Virus record (IMG/VR): IMGVR_UViG_3300025000_000077
Span: 1 to 64,000 of that record
Source: a virus
Direction: 5' to 3' (one strand)
DNA length: 64,000 nt
In this document: piece by piece, positions 44,996 through 52,719 of the stretch
How the letters are laid out: each line of letters begins with the position of its first letter
How positions within the stretch are numbered: the stretch's first letter is position 1
The notes under the pieces: model-generated
Database searches by the model: none
Told to the model about the DNA's origin: nothing
Seen by the model: the letters and a program-made list of their open reading frames with translations, nothing else
Position numbers and translations under genes: made by a program

Positions 44996-45378
44996 TTTAA
45001 AGCGGCAGTTGGTTTGACATCAGTGGTCTTCCTGAACTCCAGAACTTCAGGATGAGTCTCAGCGTAGGTATCAATGGCCTTGGTATCATATGATGTCCTC
45101 ACAGCTCCTTTTCTGTATTTGAGCTCTACAAAATCACATTCAAAGTTTGACTGAGATTCAATTATGTAGTCCTTTGCTTTTTGGATCAAGTTCTCTGCGT
45201 ATTCCTGCTGCGGTTTGATATTATCCAGTGTGTGATACGCAACTTTAAGAGTGTTTTTTAAAAGATCGTCGGTTGCGTCCTCTTGTGTTTTCCCAAAGCC
45301 CGCCGGACTAACTCCGATATTAATAAAATCTTCAAATGTTGCACACCAATCTGAACCATCTAAAAATATTTTTATCAT
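44986..45378 (-). CDS. hypothetical protein
   Basis: 130 residues (MIKIFLDGSDWCATFEDFIN). A perfect AACGGAGCTA at 45385-45394 lies six bases before the start and itself falls in the last codons of the preceding small gene. No family recognised. Confidence 0.65.
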   Translation of the reverse strand: MIKIFLDGSDWCATFEDFINIGVSPAGFGKTQEDATDDLLKNTLKVAYHTLDNIKPQQEYAENLIQKAKDYIIESQSNFECDFVELKYRKGAVRTSYDTKAIDTYAETHPEVLEFRKTTDVKPTAALKWV

Positions 45379-45379
45379 G

Positions 45380-45535
45380 TTAATTAGCTCCGTTCTGGAT
45401 CTGATCTAATAATTCCTCATTCTCTGTTTTCAGTCTCTCTAATTCTATTTTGAGCTGTTCAATTTCCTCGTCTTTTTCATCCAGTTCGCTCTCAAGATCA
45501 CTGAGCATGTCTATTATTTTAGATATTTGCACCAT
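45380..45535 (-). CDS. small coiled-coil protein
   Basis: 51 residues, almost entirely a charged coiled coil (IIDMLSDLESELDEKDEEIE, QLKIELERLKTENEELL). ATG 45535 lies behind AACGGAGCTA (45541-45550). Its C-terminal NGAN is coded by the leader motif of the following gene, so one sequence serves as both coding end and leader. Probably a dimer that binds a partner. Confidence 0.6.
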   Translation of the reverse strand: MVQISKIIDMLSDLESELDEKDEEIEQLKIELERLKTENEELLDQIQNGAN

Positions 45536-45551
45536 TGTTATAGCTCCGTTC

Positions 45552-46328
45552 TTATTTTCTCCTTATCCCTAATGTTCGCTCATAATCCTCAAATCTCGAC
45601 TTTATGATTTCTTTTCGGTCATCTGATCGGATTACTACACCCTCGGCTAACCCACTGTGACCATTTATGCCCGCATGTGTTGTCCTGTACGACTGTAAAA
45701 AATCATATGTTTCTTCGATGCCTGTCGGGATATCGCGCCCGTATAGGTTCCCGCAAAAGGGTACTTGTTCGAGATTGAAACGTATACAAAACTCAGACCG
45801 GCCTTCTGTGTTAAAAAACGACTGCCCGCCATTGTCTCTCCAATTTGCGATTTGTTCACGAGGCATTTTAAGAAGTGATATATATTCAATTGGGTTTATA
45901 TACATCACATCAAAAACTCTAACATCGTAGGTTTTCGAGTCAGTGTACTGTTTTGTAGCCTGGAGTTTACCGCCGTACAACTCCGAAAATATTGTATAAA
46001 TGCCTTTTGGGATATTGTTCTGTATATCAATAGATATTTTTTTGCAGTCGGTTAGAGAATTGTCCACGATGTCAAGGGATGGATTTATTATCCTGTCTCC
46101 TTCAGCGTGGAGCAATTCTTCCCGTGATCCGATCACGTAATCGCAATAAGATGAATTTATAAAAATCTTTCTCGTGTTTGTCCCATCTATTTTTTCAGAT
46201 ACGTGATATATCCTATCTGGATCGAGTGTGACTGATAATTCTGGCTGTAACCTGCCCCGGTTGCCCATTTTGTGATATGTTTTTATTTCCGGGTATTTAG
46301 TCATCGAATTTAGTTTGTTAAAATCCAT
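45552..46328 (-). CDS. RNA ligase, Rnl2-like
   Basis: 258 residues from ATG 46328 (MDFNKLNSMTKYPEIKTYHK), chosen because GACGGAGCTA (46334-46343), a near match to the leader motif, precedes it. Nucleotidyltransferase motifs: EKIDGTNTRK (nucleophile Lys near 46), GSREEL, FSELYGGKL, EGVVIRS and KSRFEDYERT. It joins RNA ends with ATP. In viruses such ligases repair tRNA cut by host defence or edit RNA; the purpose here is unknown. No polynucleotide kinase is visible beside it. Confidence 0.85.
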   Translation of the reverse strand: MDFNKLNSMTKYPEIKTYHKMGNRGRLQPELSVTLDPDRIYHVSEKIDGTNTRKIFINSSYCDYVIGSREELLHAEGDRIINPSLDIVDNSLTDCKKISIDIQNNIPKGIYTIFSELYGGKLQATKQYTDSKTYDVRVFDVMYINPIEYISLLKMPREQIANWRDNGGQSFFNTEGRSEFCIRFNLEQVPFCGNLYGRDIPTGIEETYDFLQSYRTTHAGINGHSGLAEGVVIRSDDRKEIIKSRFEDYERTLGIRRK

Positions 46329-46503
46329 TGTTATAGCTCCGTCCATATACTCTAATTTTAAAATTGACAACTGTTAAACGATCATTTAAATGATCAATTT
46401 TCCTTGAGTCCCTTTCACTCTGCAAACTTTTGAGAATCGCTGCCTTCTCGTCGATTAGATATTGTTTCCTAAGTGGGATCTCAACGCATTGCAATTTATT
46501 CAC
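46318..46503 (-). CDS. small charged protein
   Basis: 61 residues from GTG 46503, overlapping the previous gene by eight bases and the RNA ligase start by eleven. Helical and basic (LIDEKAAILKSLQSERDSRK). GTG lies at the usual GTGAATAA stop-start overlap. Moderate certainty. Confidence 0.5.
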   Translation of the reverse strand: MNKLQCVEIPLRKQYLIDEKAAILKSLQSERDSRKIDHLNDRLTVVNFKIRVYGRSYNNGF

Positions 46504-46759
46504 TCCCTACAAAGTAGGCCCGCCCGCTTTCAAGCATCTCAAACCATGCCCTTGAATCTACAAAATACTTCATATCCCCGGATGTAGCCGGACGATATTT
46601 ACCGGTTGAGTTTTCGAGGTCTTCTGCGAGGAGGGGACGTTTTGAGAACTCCTCTATGTATAGGTTTCCTGATTTGATCAGTGCCCACATTACCCGGATA
46701 CAGTGGCTCAGAATACCACCATCCCGAGATAAGCTTCTGATTTTGAATACCGCAGGCAC
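46496..46759 (-). CDS. small hypothetical protein
   Basis: 87 residues from GTG 46759, but that start overlaps the previous gene by 52 bases and has no binding site. An internal ATG near 46690 (MWALIKSGNLY) is an alternative and fits the end of the neighbour better. Mixed content, TSGDMKYFVDSRAWFEMLES. Unknown role. Confidence 0.5.
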   Translation of the reverse strand: MPAVFKIRSLSRDGGILSHCIRVMWALIKSGNLYIEEFSKRPLLAEDLENSTGKYRPATSGDMKYFVDSRAWFEMLESGRAYFVGSE

Positions 46760-46872
46760 AGAGGCAATTCCTGCCCGAATAACGTGTCATACATGATTGA
46801 GCAATGATCACAGGATAATTCGTTGCATGAGACTGTAGGGAGTATCAGAGAGGCTATTACCGGGAGTTCCAT
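46708..46872 (-). CDS. small Cys-containing protein
   Basis: 54 residues (MELPVIASLILPTVSCNELS, then CDHCSIMYDTLFGQELPLC). GGTGAGAGCTTG before ATG 46872 gives a good binding site, and the start overlaps the preceding stop. A CxxC and a spaced Cys may bind metal. Unknown role. Confidence 0.5.
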   Translation of the reverse strand: MELPVIASLILPTVSCNELSCDHCSIMYDTLFGQELPLCLRYSKSEAYLGMVVF

Positions 46873-46973
46873 CAAGCTCTCACCTTCGTTTTACATCTTC
46901 CCTTCTTGGACGATGTGAATATTACCCATATTGAATTGAAATACATCATTGTTTTTTGTTTTCGGGCAGCCAT
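46872..46973 (-). CDS. tiny basic protein
   Basis: 33 residues (MAARKQKTMMYFNSIWVIFT), basic with a short hydrophobic middle. Chained to the next gene by a TGATG overlap. GTGTTTTGAAG precedes it. Too short to be sure. Confidence 0.35.
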   Translation of the reverse strand: MAARKQKTMMYFNSIWVIFTSSKKGRCKTKVRA

Positions 46974-46975
46974 CT

Positions 46976-47068
46976 TCAAAACACCCTTACCCTAAGTTTC
47001 TTTTTGATACCACATGCCCGGTATCTTCTCTCTGCAAGTCGGCGGCCAATGAGGTTTGTAGGGATCAT
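46976..47068 (-). CDS. tiny basic protein
   Basis: 30 residues (MIPTNLIGRRLAERRYRACG) with an ATGA overlap at the end of the previous gene. Very basic. It may be coupled to its neighbour or be a chance frame. Confidence 0.35.
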   Translation of the reverse strand: MIPTNLIGRRLAERRYRACGIKKKLRVRVF

Positions 47069-47217
47069 GCGCTGATCCCTCTTAGGTATATAGTATCTAC
47101 AGCGCATTTGTCGCCGTCATCAAATTTAACAAGGGTTTCGTCTTCGTTTCCCTGTAGAACAGTACCGCATGTTTTCATCTTTCTGAATTGTACTCTGGTT
47201 CCAATTTTGAAACTCAT
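47065..47217 (-). CDS. small SH3-like beta protein
   Basis: 50 residues from ATG 47217 (MSFKIGTRVQFRKMKTCGTV, then LVKFDDGDKCAVDTIYL), an all-beta small-barrel look as in SH3 or KOW domains. AACGGAGCTA (47223-47232) lies just before it, so the start at 47274 is too early. First gene of a minus-strand operon; may bind RNA or protein. Confidence 0.6.
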   Translation of the reverse strand: MSFKIGTRVQFRKMKTCGTVLQGNEDETLVKFDDGDKCAVDTIYLRGISA

Positions 47218-47379
47218 TTTCATAGCTCCGTTCTTTTTGTGAGGATCACGTTTTTCTATACTAATACTACACACTTATGACATATAAACTTTACTATTAA
47301 TCGATTATTAATGGGTTGTTGGAAGATTTACAGTTGATTATCAATAGATTTATATGTGATAAAAGCATATAGGATACAT
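47218..47379. promoter_or_regulatory. divergent promoter
   Basis: Between the minus SH3-like gene and the plus regulator. It has TAATCGATTATTAATGGGTTG and TTGATTATCAATAGATTTATAT, near-palindromic words around 47296-47350, and TATA-like stretches facing both ways. The flanking regulator may bind here. Confidence 0.45.
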
Positions 47380-47553
47380 ATGGCAGCGATGGATAAACAG
47401 ATAGTTGTCAGTGATTTTGTTGACGAGTATCTAAAAAACATGAAGGACGACGAAAGTCATTCGAACATTGATTCAGTAATAAGAACACTGATTCATGAAA
47501 GTGAAGCGTATAGAATGATGAAACCGAAGAGAAAAGCGAGGAAACAAGAATGA
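47380..47553 (+). CDS. small ribbon-helix-helix-like regulator
   Basis: 57 residues from ATG 47380 (MAAMDKQIVVSDFVDEYLKN). A strand followed by two helices (FVDEYLKNMKDDESHSNIDS, VIRTLIHESEAY) is the ribbon-helix-helix plan. The earlier start at 47356 lacks a leader. It overlaps the next gene and faces the divergent promoter, so it may control both sides. Confidence 0.6.
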   Translation: MAAMDKQIVVSDFVDEYLKNMKDDESHSNIDSVIRTLIHESEAYRMMKPKRKARKQE

Positions 47554-47846
47554 AAAATGAAAACAACACACTTACTGCTTGCAAGCCAGATGATCAAACT
47601 GAATACATAAACAAAATAATAGGGAACTTTGAATATATTAAAAAAGATATTAACAAAGTACAGAAATTGTTGGGTGATTCTCCACAGAATAAATTAAGAA
47701 GCTTTGAAAATATCTCGAAATCCAGATTATATGCTAAAGAGATAAGGGAATGTGCAGATTGGATTATTAAGCAGACTGTACAGCTTGAAGAAGATATAAT
47801 TATATGGGGAGATTCGAGGAATGAGAATCTCACGGACTCAACCTAA
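47550..47846 (+). CDS. hypothetical helical protein
   Basis: 98 residues, charged and helical (TEYINKIIGNFEYIKKDINK). It overlaps the preceding regulator by four bases. One Cys near the end of the helix (ECADWIIKQT). Unknown. Confidence 0.6.
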   Translation: MKNENNTLTACKPDDQTEYINKIIGNFEYIKKDINKVQKLLGDSPQNKLRSFENISKSRLYAKEIRECADWIIKQTVQLEEDIIIWGDSRNENLTDST

Positions 47847-47889
47847 AACATATGTGGTATAAATTAAAAGTTGAACGGAGCAAACAATT

Positions 47890-48045
47890 ATGAAAGTCGC
47901 ATATCTCAGAAAAGCAAACCCAGACGCCGTAAAAAGAATAACATCCTATCCGATCCAAAAGCACGGCAATCTATTTTTCGAGGGATTATTTATCTCCGCG
48001 CTGATTGCCGACCCACTCAGAATGAATCTAATAGAGGCGGTTTGA
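47890..48045 (+). CDS. small protein led by the AACGGAGCAA variant
   Basis: 51 residues (MKVAYLRKANPDAVKRITSY), starting ten bases after GGAG in AACGGAGCAA (47874-47883). A competing frame on the same bases has no leader. Stop and next start overlap (TGAATG). Unknown role. Confidence 0.6.
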   Translation: MKVAYLRKANPDAVKRITSYPIQKHGNLFFEGLFISALIADPLRMNLIEAV

Positions 48046-48189
48046 ATGCCCGCTGAGGATTCTGATTTCTGGAATAATCCTGAATACTGTTTTTTCAGAC
48101 CCGTTGGGTTATGTGAACATCCAGAAACAAGGGCGATGGAGAGTGTAATAAGAGAAATTGTCCATTTGAGGATGGGATATAATGACTGA
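48046..48189 (+). CDS. small hypothetical protein
   Basis: 47 residues (MPAEDSDFWNNPEYCFFRPV, then GLCEHPE) that overlap the ASCH gene by eight bases (ATGACTGA). No family recognised. Confidence 0.55.
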   Translation: MPAEDSDFWNNPEYCFFRPVGLCEHPETRAMESVIREIVHLRMGYND

Positions 48190-48607
48190 AATTAGAGTTT
48201 TAGCAGTCAGGCAACCCTGGGCAAGTCTCATTGTAGAGGGTTTAAAAACAATTGAAGTGAGAAGCAAACCTACGAATATTCGTGAGAGGGTGGCGATTTA
48301 TGCGAGCCGTAACTACAACAGAGAAGATTTCCTAAAGTTGCGGGAAAATCCAAATTATATTATGAGATCATGGGATTTTGGAAAGATTTTAGGAACTGTT
48401 GAAATTGTTGCTTCGTCTGGTTGCAACGATGAAGTTGAATACGCACTGAATAAAAGAGAACATTCAGCACCAGATGAGTATTTCAATGAAGGAAAAACCT
48501 ATTTTTGGCATTTAAGAAGACCTGTTAAATTCGAAACACCGATTCCCTACAAACCACCAAAGGGCGCGGTTGTGTGGTCAAAAACAGAACTACCGGAGGG
48601 ATATTAA
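48182..48607 (+). CDS. ASCH-domain protein
   Basis: 141 residues. LAVRQPWASLIVEGLKTIEVRS is the ASCH signature, a small RNA-binding beta-barrel related to PUA domains, and ILGTVEIVASSG and YFWHLRRPV continue the fold. Such proteins may bind RNA or act as nucleoside-related enzymes; the exact role is unknown. GAGGATGGGATATA precedes the start. Confidence 0.85.
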   Translation: MTEIRVLAVRQPWASLIVEGLKTIEVRSKPTNIRERVAIYASRNYNREDFLKLRENPNYIMRSWDFGKILGTVEIVASSGCNDEVEYALNKREHSAPDEYFNEGKTYFWHLRRPVKFETPIPYKPPKGAVVWSKTELPEGY

Positions 48608-48849
48608 TGCCAGCATTTGAATTAGAAACTGAACTTTTTGATTATTATAGAAAACATGCCGGGAAACTAGGATGTAAACAGTGCTTTGACGAAAAGAAGG
48701 ACGAGATTAGGGCAATGAACCGAGAGGGGGCGGACGGGGGCCCTAACTGTCTATGTAAGGTCGATACCCCCTGCCCATGTGATGACGTTGAAATAGATCT
48801 CCTCGTAGATGGGATATGTTATTGTGAGATTTTCGTGTTGGATTGCTAA
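48607..48849 (+). CDS. ferredoxin-thioredoxin-reductase-like Cys protein
   Basis: 80 residues from ATG 48607, overlapping the ASCH stop by one base. The order LGCKQCFDEKKDEI, then NCLCKVDTPCPCDDVEIDLL and CYCEIFV follows the catalytic subunit of ferredoxin-thioredoxin reductase (CPC ... CxC spacing, 4Fe-4S site beside a redox disulfide). It is shorter than the usual family. It may pass electrons to a thioredoxin or host target. The call is by motif layout. Confidence 0.6.
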   Translation: MPAFELETELFDYYRKHAGKLGCKQCFDEKKDEIRAMNREGADGGPNCLCKVDTPCPCDDVEIDLLVDGICYCEIFVLDC

Positions 48850-48901
48850 GAATTTTGAAATTACCGAATGATTTTTTTGAAAACTGAACGGAGCTATTGA
48901 T

Positions 48902-49426
48902 ATGATAATTGCATTCGAAGGCGCGGACAAATTAGGAAAAACAACTCAGGCTAAATTATTGGCCGAGAAATTGAACTGTAAATATATTAAATTCCCGAAT
49001 GAAGAATTATACAGTGGGAAAATAATAAGACAGATTATTAATAAAGAACTTCCATTCGAGCCGGTTTCGTTTCAAGCGTTGCAGACTATGAACCGGTTAG
49101 AAACCTTTGAAAATATCGATTTCGAACAGTTGTATATATTCGACAGATACAAACTATCCGGGGTTGTTTACGGGCTGGCTGACGGCCTCCCGGAAGAATG
49201 GATCAGAGAAGTTTGTGATTTGTTGCCGGACCCTGATTACACGATCGTTTTTACCGGCGAATCGTATGGAAAGGACTCGGATATCTACGGTGAAAAACAG
49301 TATAAGATCAGACAGTTGTATCATAATGAAATTGTTGTATATAGATATCCGTGGATTGATGTGAGTGGCCGAACCATTGAAGAGGTACATGGTGAAATTT
49401 TAAAGATGGTGGAGGGGGTATTATGA
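48902..49426 (+). CDS. tmk: dTMP (thymidylate) kinase
   Basis: 174 residues. P-loop FEGADKLGKTTQ at the N-terminus, the DRY-type DRYKLSGVVYG at about 81-91, and a short LID segment (GESYGKDSDIYGEKQYKIR). It phosphorylates dTMP to dTDP. AACGGAGCTA (48887-48896) leads it. It overlaps the next gene by four bases, the thymidylate synthase, so both feed DNA synthesis. Confidence 0.9.
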   Translation: MIIAFEGADKLGKTTQAKLLAEKLNCKYIKFPNEELYSGKIIRQIINKELPFEPVSFQALQTMNRLETFENIDFEQLYIFDRYKLSGVVYGLADGLPEEWIREVCDLLPDPDYTIVFTGESYGKDSDIYGEKQYKIRQLYHNEIVVYRYPWIDVSGRTIEEVHGEILKMVEGVL

Positions 49427-50154
49427 CCCTCACGATAATCAAAACTTTTAGTTCAGATGATATTGATCAACTTAACGAAGAATTGTGGAGAACGATATAT
49501 CAAAAGGGGAATCCTCTCGTATTCGGGAAGCAGGACGAAACTAAAGCCGCTAGAGAAGTTTTTGCAATAATTCAGTTGTATGGGAAGGCTCTTGAGAAAT
49601 TATACAATGGTGAGCTTCCTAAAGGGTGGATGTTTGGGAAAGAAGCCAATAAGATTTATATTGAGATGCTGGAAGATCCTGATAGAGGAGAACAGCCTTA
49701 TACTTACGGTGAACGGCTTCATGGATACACTACTTGGAGTGAAACATCTGAATATGTTTCTTACGTGGATCAGATGGATGAATGCAAGATAGAGCTTGAA
49801 GAAACTATTAAATCAGGGATTCAAAATAATAGAATTTGTGGAGTTATTTGGAATCCGCTTGATATCTTTCTGAAAAATCCGCCTTGTTTTAATTGGTTCC
49901 AGCTCCGCACATCAGAAACTAATAAAGTATCTCTCCGTGTTCTATTTAGATCACACGACTACGGAAACGCTAATTTTGCGAATTTTGGAGCCATTATAAG
50001 AGCATTCCAGGATGAAGTAATCAGGCCAGCCGGGGGAATCCTCGAAGAGTTGATTTGTGTTTCAACGTCTGCCCATTTGTATAATAATGATTTAGATATG
50101 GTTGAAAATCTCATTGGGAAAGTTCCTGAGCATATCAGGAGGCTCTTAAAATGA
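49423..50154 (+). CDS. thymidylate synthase, archaeal ThyA-type
   Basis: 243 residues. YTYGERLHGY, a central NPPCFNWFQLR with the catalytic Cys, then SLRVLFRSHDYGNANFANFGA fit the archaeal branch of thymidylate synthase (dUMP to dTMP). A dCMP/dUMP hydroxymethylase is a related alternative that cannot be excluded from sequence. It shares an ATGA overlap with the kinase before it. The pair suits a virus that needs extra thymidylate. Confidence 0.75.
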   Translation: MTLTIIKTFSSDDIDQLNEELWRTIYQKGNPLVFGKQDETKAAREVFAIIQLYGKALEKLYNGELPKGWMFGKEANKIYIEMLEDPDRGEQPYTYGERLHGYTTWSETSEYVSYVDQMDECKIELEETIKSGIQNNRICGVIWNPLDIFLKNPPCFNWFQLRTSETNKVSLRVLFRSHDYGNANFANFGAIIRAFQDEVIRPAGGILEELICVSTSAHLYNNDLDMVENLIGKVPEHIRRLLK

Positions 50155-50336
50155 TCCCACATCTCGAAACTCAGATACTCCACTACAAAGGGCTACGGGA
50201 AACCGGAACACAAAAACAATGCAAATGTGAGAGGTGCGGGACGTGGGGGCAGTGGCGGGGATACAGAGAGGAATTTTTAGAAGGGCGGCAGGGCCATGTT
50301 AGATGGGTATGTGCGGATTGCTTGGAGGTTGAGTGA
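50151..50336 (+). CDS. small zinc-ribbon protein
   Basis: 61 residues with CKCERCGTW and a later CADC, a zinc ribbon. ATGA overlap with the synthase before it and one-base overlap with the nuclease after it. Role unknown, possibly nucleic-acid binding. Confidence 0.65.
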   Translation: MIPHLETQILHYKGLRETGTQKQCKCERCGTWGQWRGYREEFLEGRQGHVRWVCADCLEVE

Positions 50337-51211
50337 TGCCGACTGAAATTCCCACATTCGAGGACATTGTAATAAAACATCGTTTGATCCAATTTTCGAA
50401 CGGAGATAAAGAAGAACTTGAAGAACTCTTAAGCATTTATTACGATGAGAAATGCACTATCAAAGTGGAAATCCCCGGCAATGAAAACAGGAAAGCTTAT
50501 TCCGAGGACGAAATAGGTTTTAAACCCGTACCGATGCCGAAAAAGTCCACAAAAAAAGGAAAAGAGGAAGAATCACAGACAGGTGACTATTCATTCCAAT
50601 TTTCAAATGAGACAGGCATTGAAAAACGTTTGAAAATCCGGTTTGAGAGGAAGAGCGTAGAGGATTTTTGCGGGACTGTAATAAATAATTGGGGTCGGTT
50701 TTTGGCGGAATTGGAAAGAGCCAGATTCAATCCTGAAATTGAAGATTTTAGAATAGTGGTGGAGGGCGATAGGCTTCAGGCCCTTACGTTTTTTTTCCCA
50801 TATCCTAAAATATGCAAATATTGTGAGAGTATCGGGTACAGGATGGAAAATAAAAAAAGGAAGTATTATTGTCGGATAACCGGAAAGGATGTAAATTACA
50901 ATTCGAATTGTAGGCAGTTGAGAGTCAAGAAGCGGAGTCCAAAACAGATCGCTCAACTGATATCATTCAAAAGAAAGAAAATCGGGCTGATCGAGGCGAT
51001 GGGCTTTCCTATTGAATGGTGTGGGAGCCGGGGGGAGGCAGCGACCCACATAAATGTGGCGGTGAAACAGTATTTTATAGTTCATTATGAGGAGATTTTA
51101 GGTTTGAATGCGGGTTTTAAGTTGGTTGGGGAGGATAAGGACACTTTGACTTTTAAGGCGGATGGGACTATATTTCGGGTGTTGAAAACAGCAGTGGACG
51201 TCCTAGCATGA
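50336..51211 (+). CDS. ERCC4/XPF-type nuclease with zinc insert
   Basis: 291 residues from ATG 50336. RFERKSVEDFCGTVINNWGR matches the ERKxxxD core of ERCC4 nucleases; FRIVVEGDRLQAL follows in the fold. The middle has a Cys insertion (CKYCESIGYRMENKKRKYYC, then a later Cys) that may bind zinc. The family cuts branched DNA or the strand next to a junction. It lies in the metabolism/replication block near MCM. No helicase domain is fused. Confidence 0.7.
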   Translation: MPTEIPTFEDIVIKHRLIQFSNGDKEELEELLSIYYDEKCTIKVEIPGNENRKAYSEDEIGFKPVPMPKKSTKKGKEEESQTGDYSFQFSNETGIEKRLKIRFERKSVEDFCGTVINNWGRFLAELERARFNPEIEDFRIVVEGDRLQALTFFFPYPKICKYCESIGYRMENKKRKYYCRITGKDVNYNSNCRQLRVKKRSPKQIAQLISFKRKKIGLIEAMGFPIEWCGSRGEAATHINVAVKQYFIVHYEEILGLNAGFKLVGEDKDTLTFKADGTIFRVLKTAVDVLA

Positions 51212-51555
51212 AAGGCAAAAACCACGAAAGAGCCGGCCTCATTTTTCTCTTTTTTTCTTCTATTTTTTTGGCTGCACAGCATTCTATTCGAGTAGTGCTC
51301 ATATGGGCTGTGTTTGTTTATATTTTTACAAAGTATATAACCCCGGATCTCGACACGAATTCAAGATCACGAAAACGACTCGGCGCGCTTGGGTGGGTAA
51401 TAGACAGGTGCTTTGGACATCGGGGCTGGCTGCATAGATACTGGTTATGGCCTTTATTGTTCATTCCTTTGTATTTGGCGTTCGGGTGGGTATCCCTTGG
51501 CGGGCTGTCTGCTGTTTATTTGCATCTGATTTGTGATGGGTTGAGTCCGTTTTAA
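51208..51555 (+). CDS. membrane metal-binding protein, YdjM/DUF2227-like
   Basis: 115 residues with three hydrophobic segments and the metal-site words TPDLDTNSR, HRGWLHRYWLWP and HLICDGLSPF, typical of the YdjM / DUF2227 family of membrane metal-dependent hydrolases. Role in the virus is unknown. ATGA overlap with the nuclease. Confidence 0.75.
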   Translation: MKGKNHERAGLIFLFFSSIFLAAQHSIRVVLIWAVFVYIFTKYITPDLDTNSRSRKRLGALGWVIDRCFGHRGWLHRYWLWPLLFIPLYLAFGWVSLGGLSAVYLHLICDGLSPF

Positions 51556-51655
51556 TTTTTTTGTTTGTTTATTTGCGTTAAGTATATATAGTATCGATGT
51601 GTAGTTAGTAACTAGAAGCACATTACAAGGACTGACACATAAGAGGGTTTGAAAC
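51556..51655 (+). promoter_or_regulatory. terminator-like T tract and promoter copy 1
   Basis: A T-rich run (51552-51573) ends the upstream transcript, followed by TTTATTTGCGTTAAGTATAT and TAGTATCGATGT with a TATA element (51584-51591). The same block recurs at 52283 and, less closely, at 56948. Confidence 0.6.
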
Positions 51656-51883
51656 ATGCAGAAAATTGAAAGAGATACAATTCACAGAATCGCCGATGAA
51701 CTCACTATAAGAAAATACGATTCCGCAGTCGAGCTTTCAAAGAGTTACTATTTTAGCAAGTGGGCTTCTGAATTCTCCCAGGGAGACGAAGATATAGAAC
51801 AGAGGCTCTTTGATGAGAATGATGAAATTACTAAATTTGTGTACAAATTGGCAAAAAAATACGGGATTGAAATAGAAGAATGA
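51656..51883 (+). CDS. small hypothetical protein
   Basis: 75 residues, acidic and helical (HRIADELTIRKYDSAVELSK; later DEDIEQRLFDENDEITKF). First gene of a new transcript with the repeated promoter. No family recognised. Confidence 0.65.
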   Translation: MQKIERDTIHRIADELTIRKYDSAVELSKSYYFSKWASEFSQGDEDIEQRLFDENDEITKFVYKLAKKYGIEIEE

Positions 51884-51898
51884 GGAGTTGAAAAGAAA

Positions 51899-52096
51899 AT
51901 GAACCACAGGGAACTGCATAAAAAAGTCAGAGCCATGAAAAACACTAAACTTGTCGAAAGAAACGAAGAACTGTATGGATTAATCATAAAACTTGTAGTT
52001 GATGTAGTCGAAGAAAAGGACGATGCCGGTAGGAAAGAACATTTAGAAAAAGACCTTGAAGAATATAGGACATGTGAAAATGCGAGGGGGAATTGA
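51899..52096 (+). CDS. small hypothetical protein
   Basis: 65 residues, charged, coiled-coil-like (MNHRELHKKVRAMKNTKLVE). GAGTTGAAAAGAAA precedes the start. No family recognised. Confidence 0.6.
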   Translation: MNHRELHKKVRAMKNTKLVERNEELYGLIIKLVVDVVEEKDDAGRKEHLEKDLEEYRTCENARGN

Positions 52097-52100
52097 ATAA

Positions 52101-52268
52101 ATGAAACCTAGAGAATATCCACTTCATAAAACGAAACCTAGAAACATTACTATAAAAAATGTAATTGCTGAAACGGCTGGGAAAATAACTGAGAGAGGTT
52201 TTGTTTATGTAACAACTGATCCCGATTTGATCGGAAAGAAGGTTACTATCCTAATTGAAGAGTTTTAA
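52101..52268 (+). CDS. small protein, weakly DUF2080-like
   Basis: 55 residues. IAETAGKITERGFVYVTTDP, then LIGKKVTILIEEF recalls DUF2080, a tiny beta protein often linked to archaeal transposons. It has GAGGGGGAATTGAATAA before ATG 52101. The similarity is by eye. Confidence 0.5.
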   Translation: MKPREYPLHKTKPRNITIKNVIAETAGKITERGFVYVTTDPDLIGKKVTILIEEF

Positions 52269-52341
52269 TTTTTTTCTTCTTTTTATTTGCGTTAAGTATT
52301 TATAGTTTCGATGTATATTTAGTATATAGAGGTACGATAAA
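52269..52341 (+). promoter_or_regulatory. terminator-like T tract and promoter copy 2
   Basis: TTTTTTTCTTC then TTTATTTGCGTTAAGTATTT and ATAGTTTCGATGTATATTTAG, nearly the same 43 bases as at 51568-51610. It serves the next small genes. Confidence 0.6.
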
Positions 52342-52542
52342 ATGGCAACAAAAGACAAAAAAATCCAAGCTGCAATAAAAAGCGCAAAAAGCAAAAATGA
52401 AGTTTACCAAATCCTGGAACATTTCAGACTCCCCGCCAGTGAAGAACGGAAAATAGTAAATGCCTGGCAGAATGTGCAAGAAATGCTTATAAGACATGAA
52501 CAGGGGGCTTATTATACCCCCTCAACCCAGGCGGTGGCCTGA
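52342..52542 (+). CDS. small hypothetical protein
   Basis: 66 residues, helical and basic at first (MATKDKKIQAAIKSAKSKNE). No motif recognised. It ends one base before the start of the next gene's frame. Confidence 0.6.
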   Translation: MATKDKKIQAAIKSAKSKNEVYQILEHFRLPASEERKIVNAWQNVQEMLIRHEQGAYYTPSTQAVA

Positions 52543-52719
52543 ATGGTGACTCGAAAGGAGGCTAGAATGTGGGGGTGTTTGAACTGCACGAAGGATGTTT
52601 TTGTGGCAGTGGAGATATGTCAGGCTTTCGGGCTTGGGAAGGAAGAAGAGGAGAGAGCTCTGAGCTTGTGGGATAGTAAGAGGAGAATTGTGAGGAATTC
52701 AAGGAGGGCTGTAGTTTGA
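52543..52719 (+). CDS. small Cys-pair protein
   Basis: 58 residues (MVTRKEARMWGCLNCTKDVF), with a CxxC and a further Cys in a helix; another start at 52567 has GAAAGGAGGCTAGA before it and gives 50 residues. Basic end. Unknown. Confidence 0.55.
   Translation: MVTRKEARMWGCLNCTKDVFVAVEICQAFGLGKEEEERALSLWDSKRRIVRNSRRAVV

Noticed and set aside
47871-48056. 61-residue frame near 47.9 kb
   Set aside because: It is out of frame with the gene at 47890, which has the leader motif at the right distance and a coupled downstream start.
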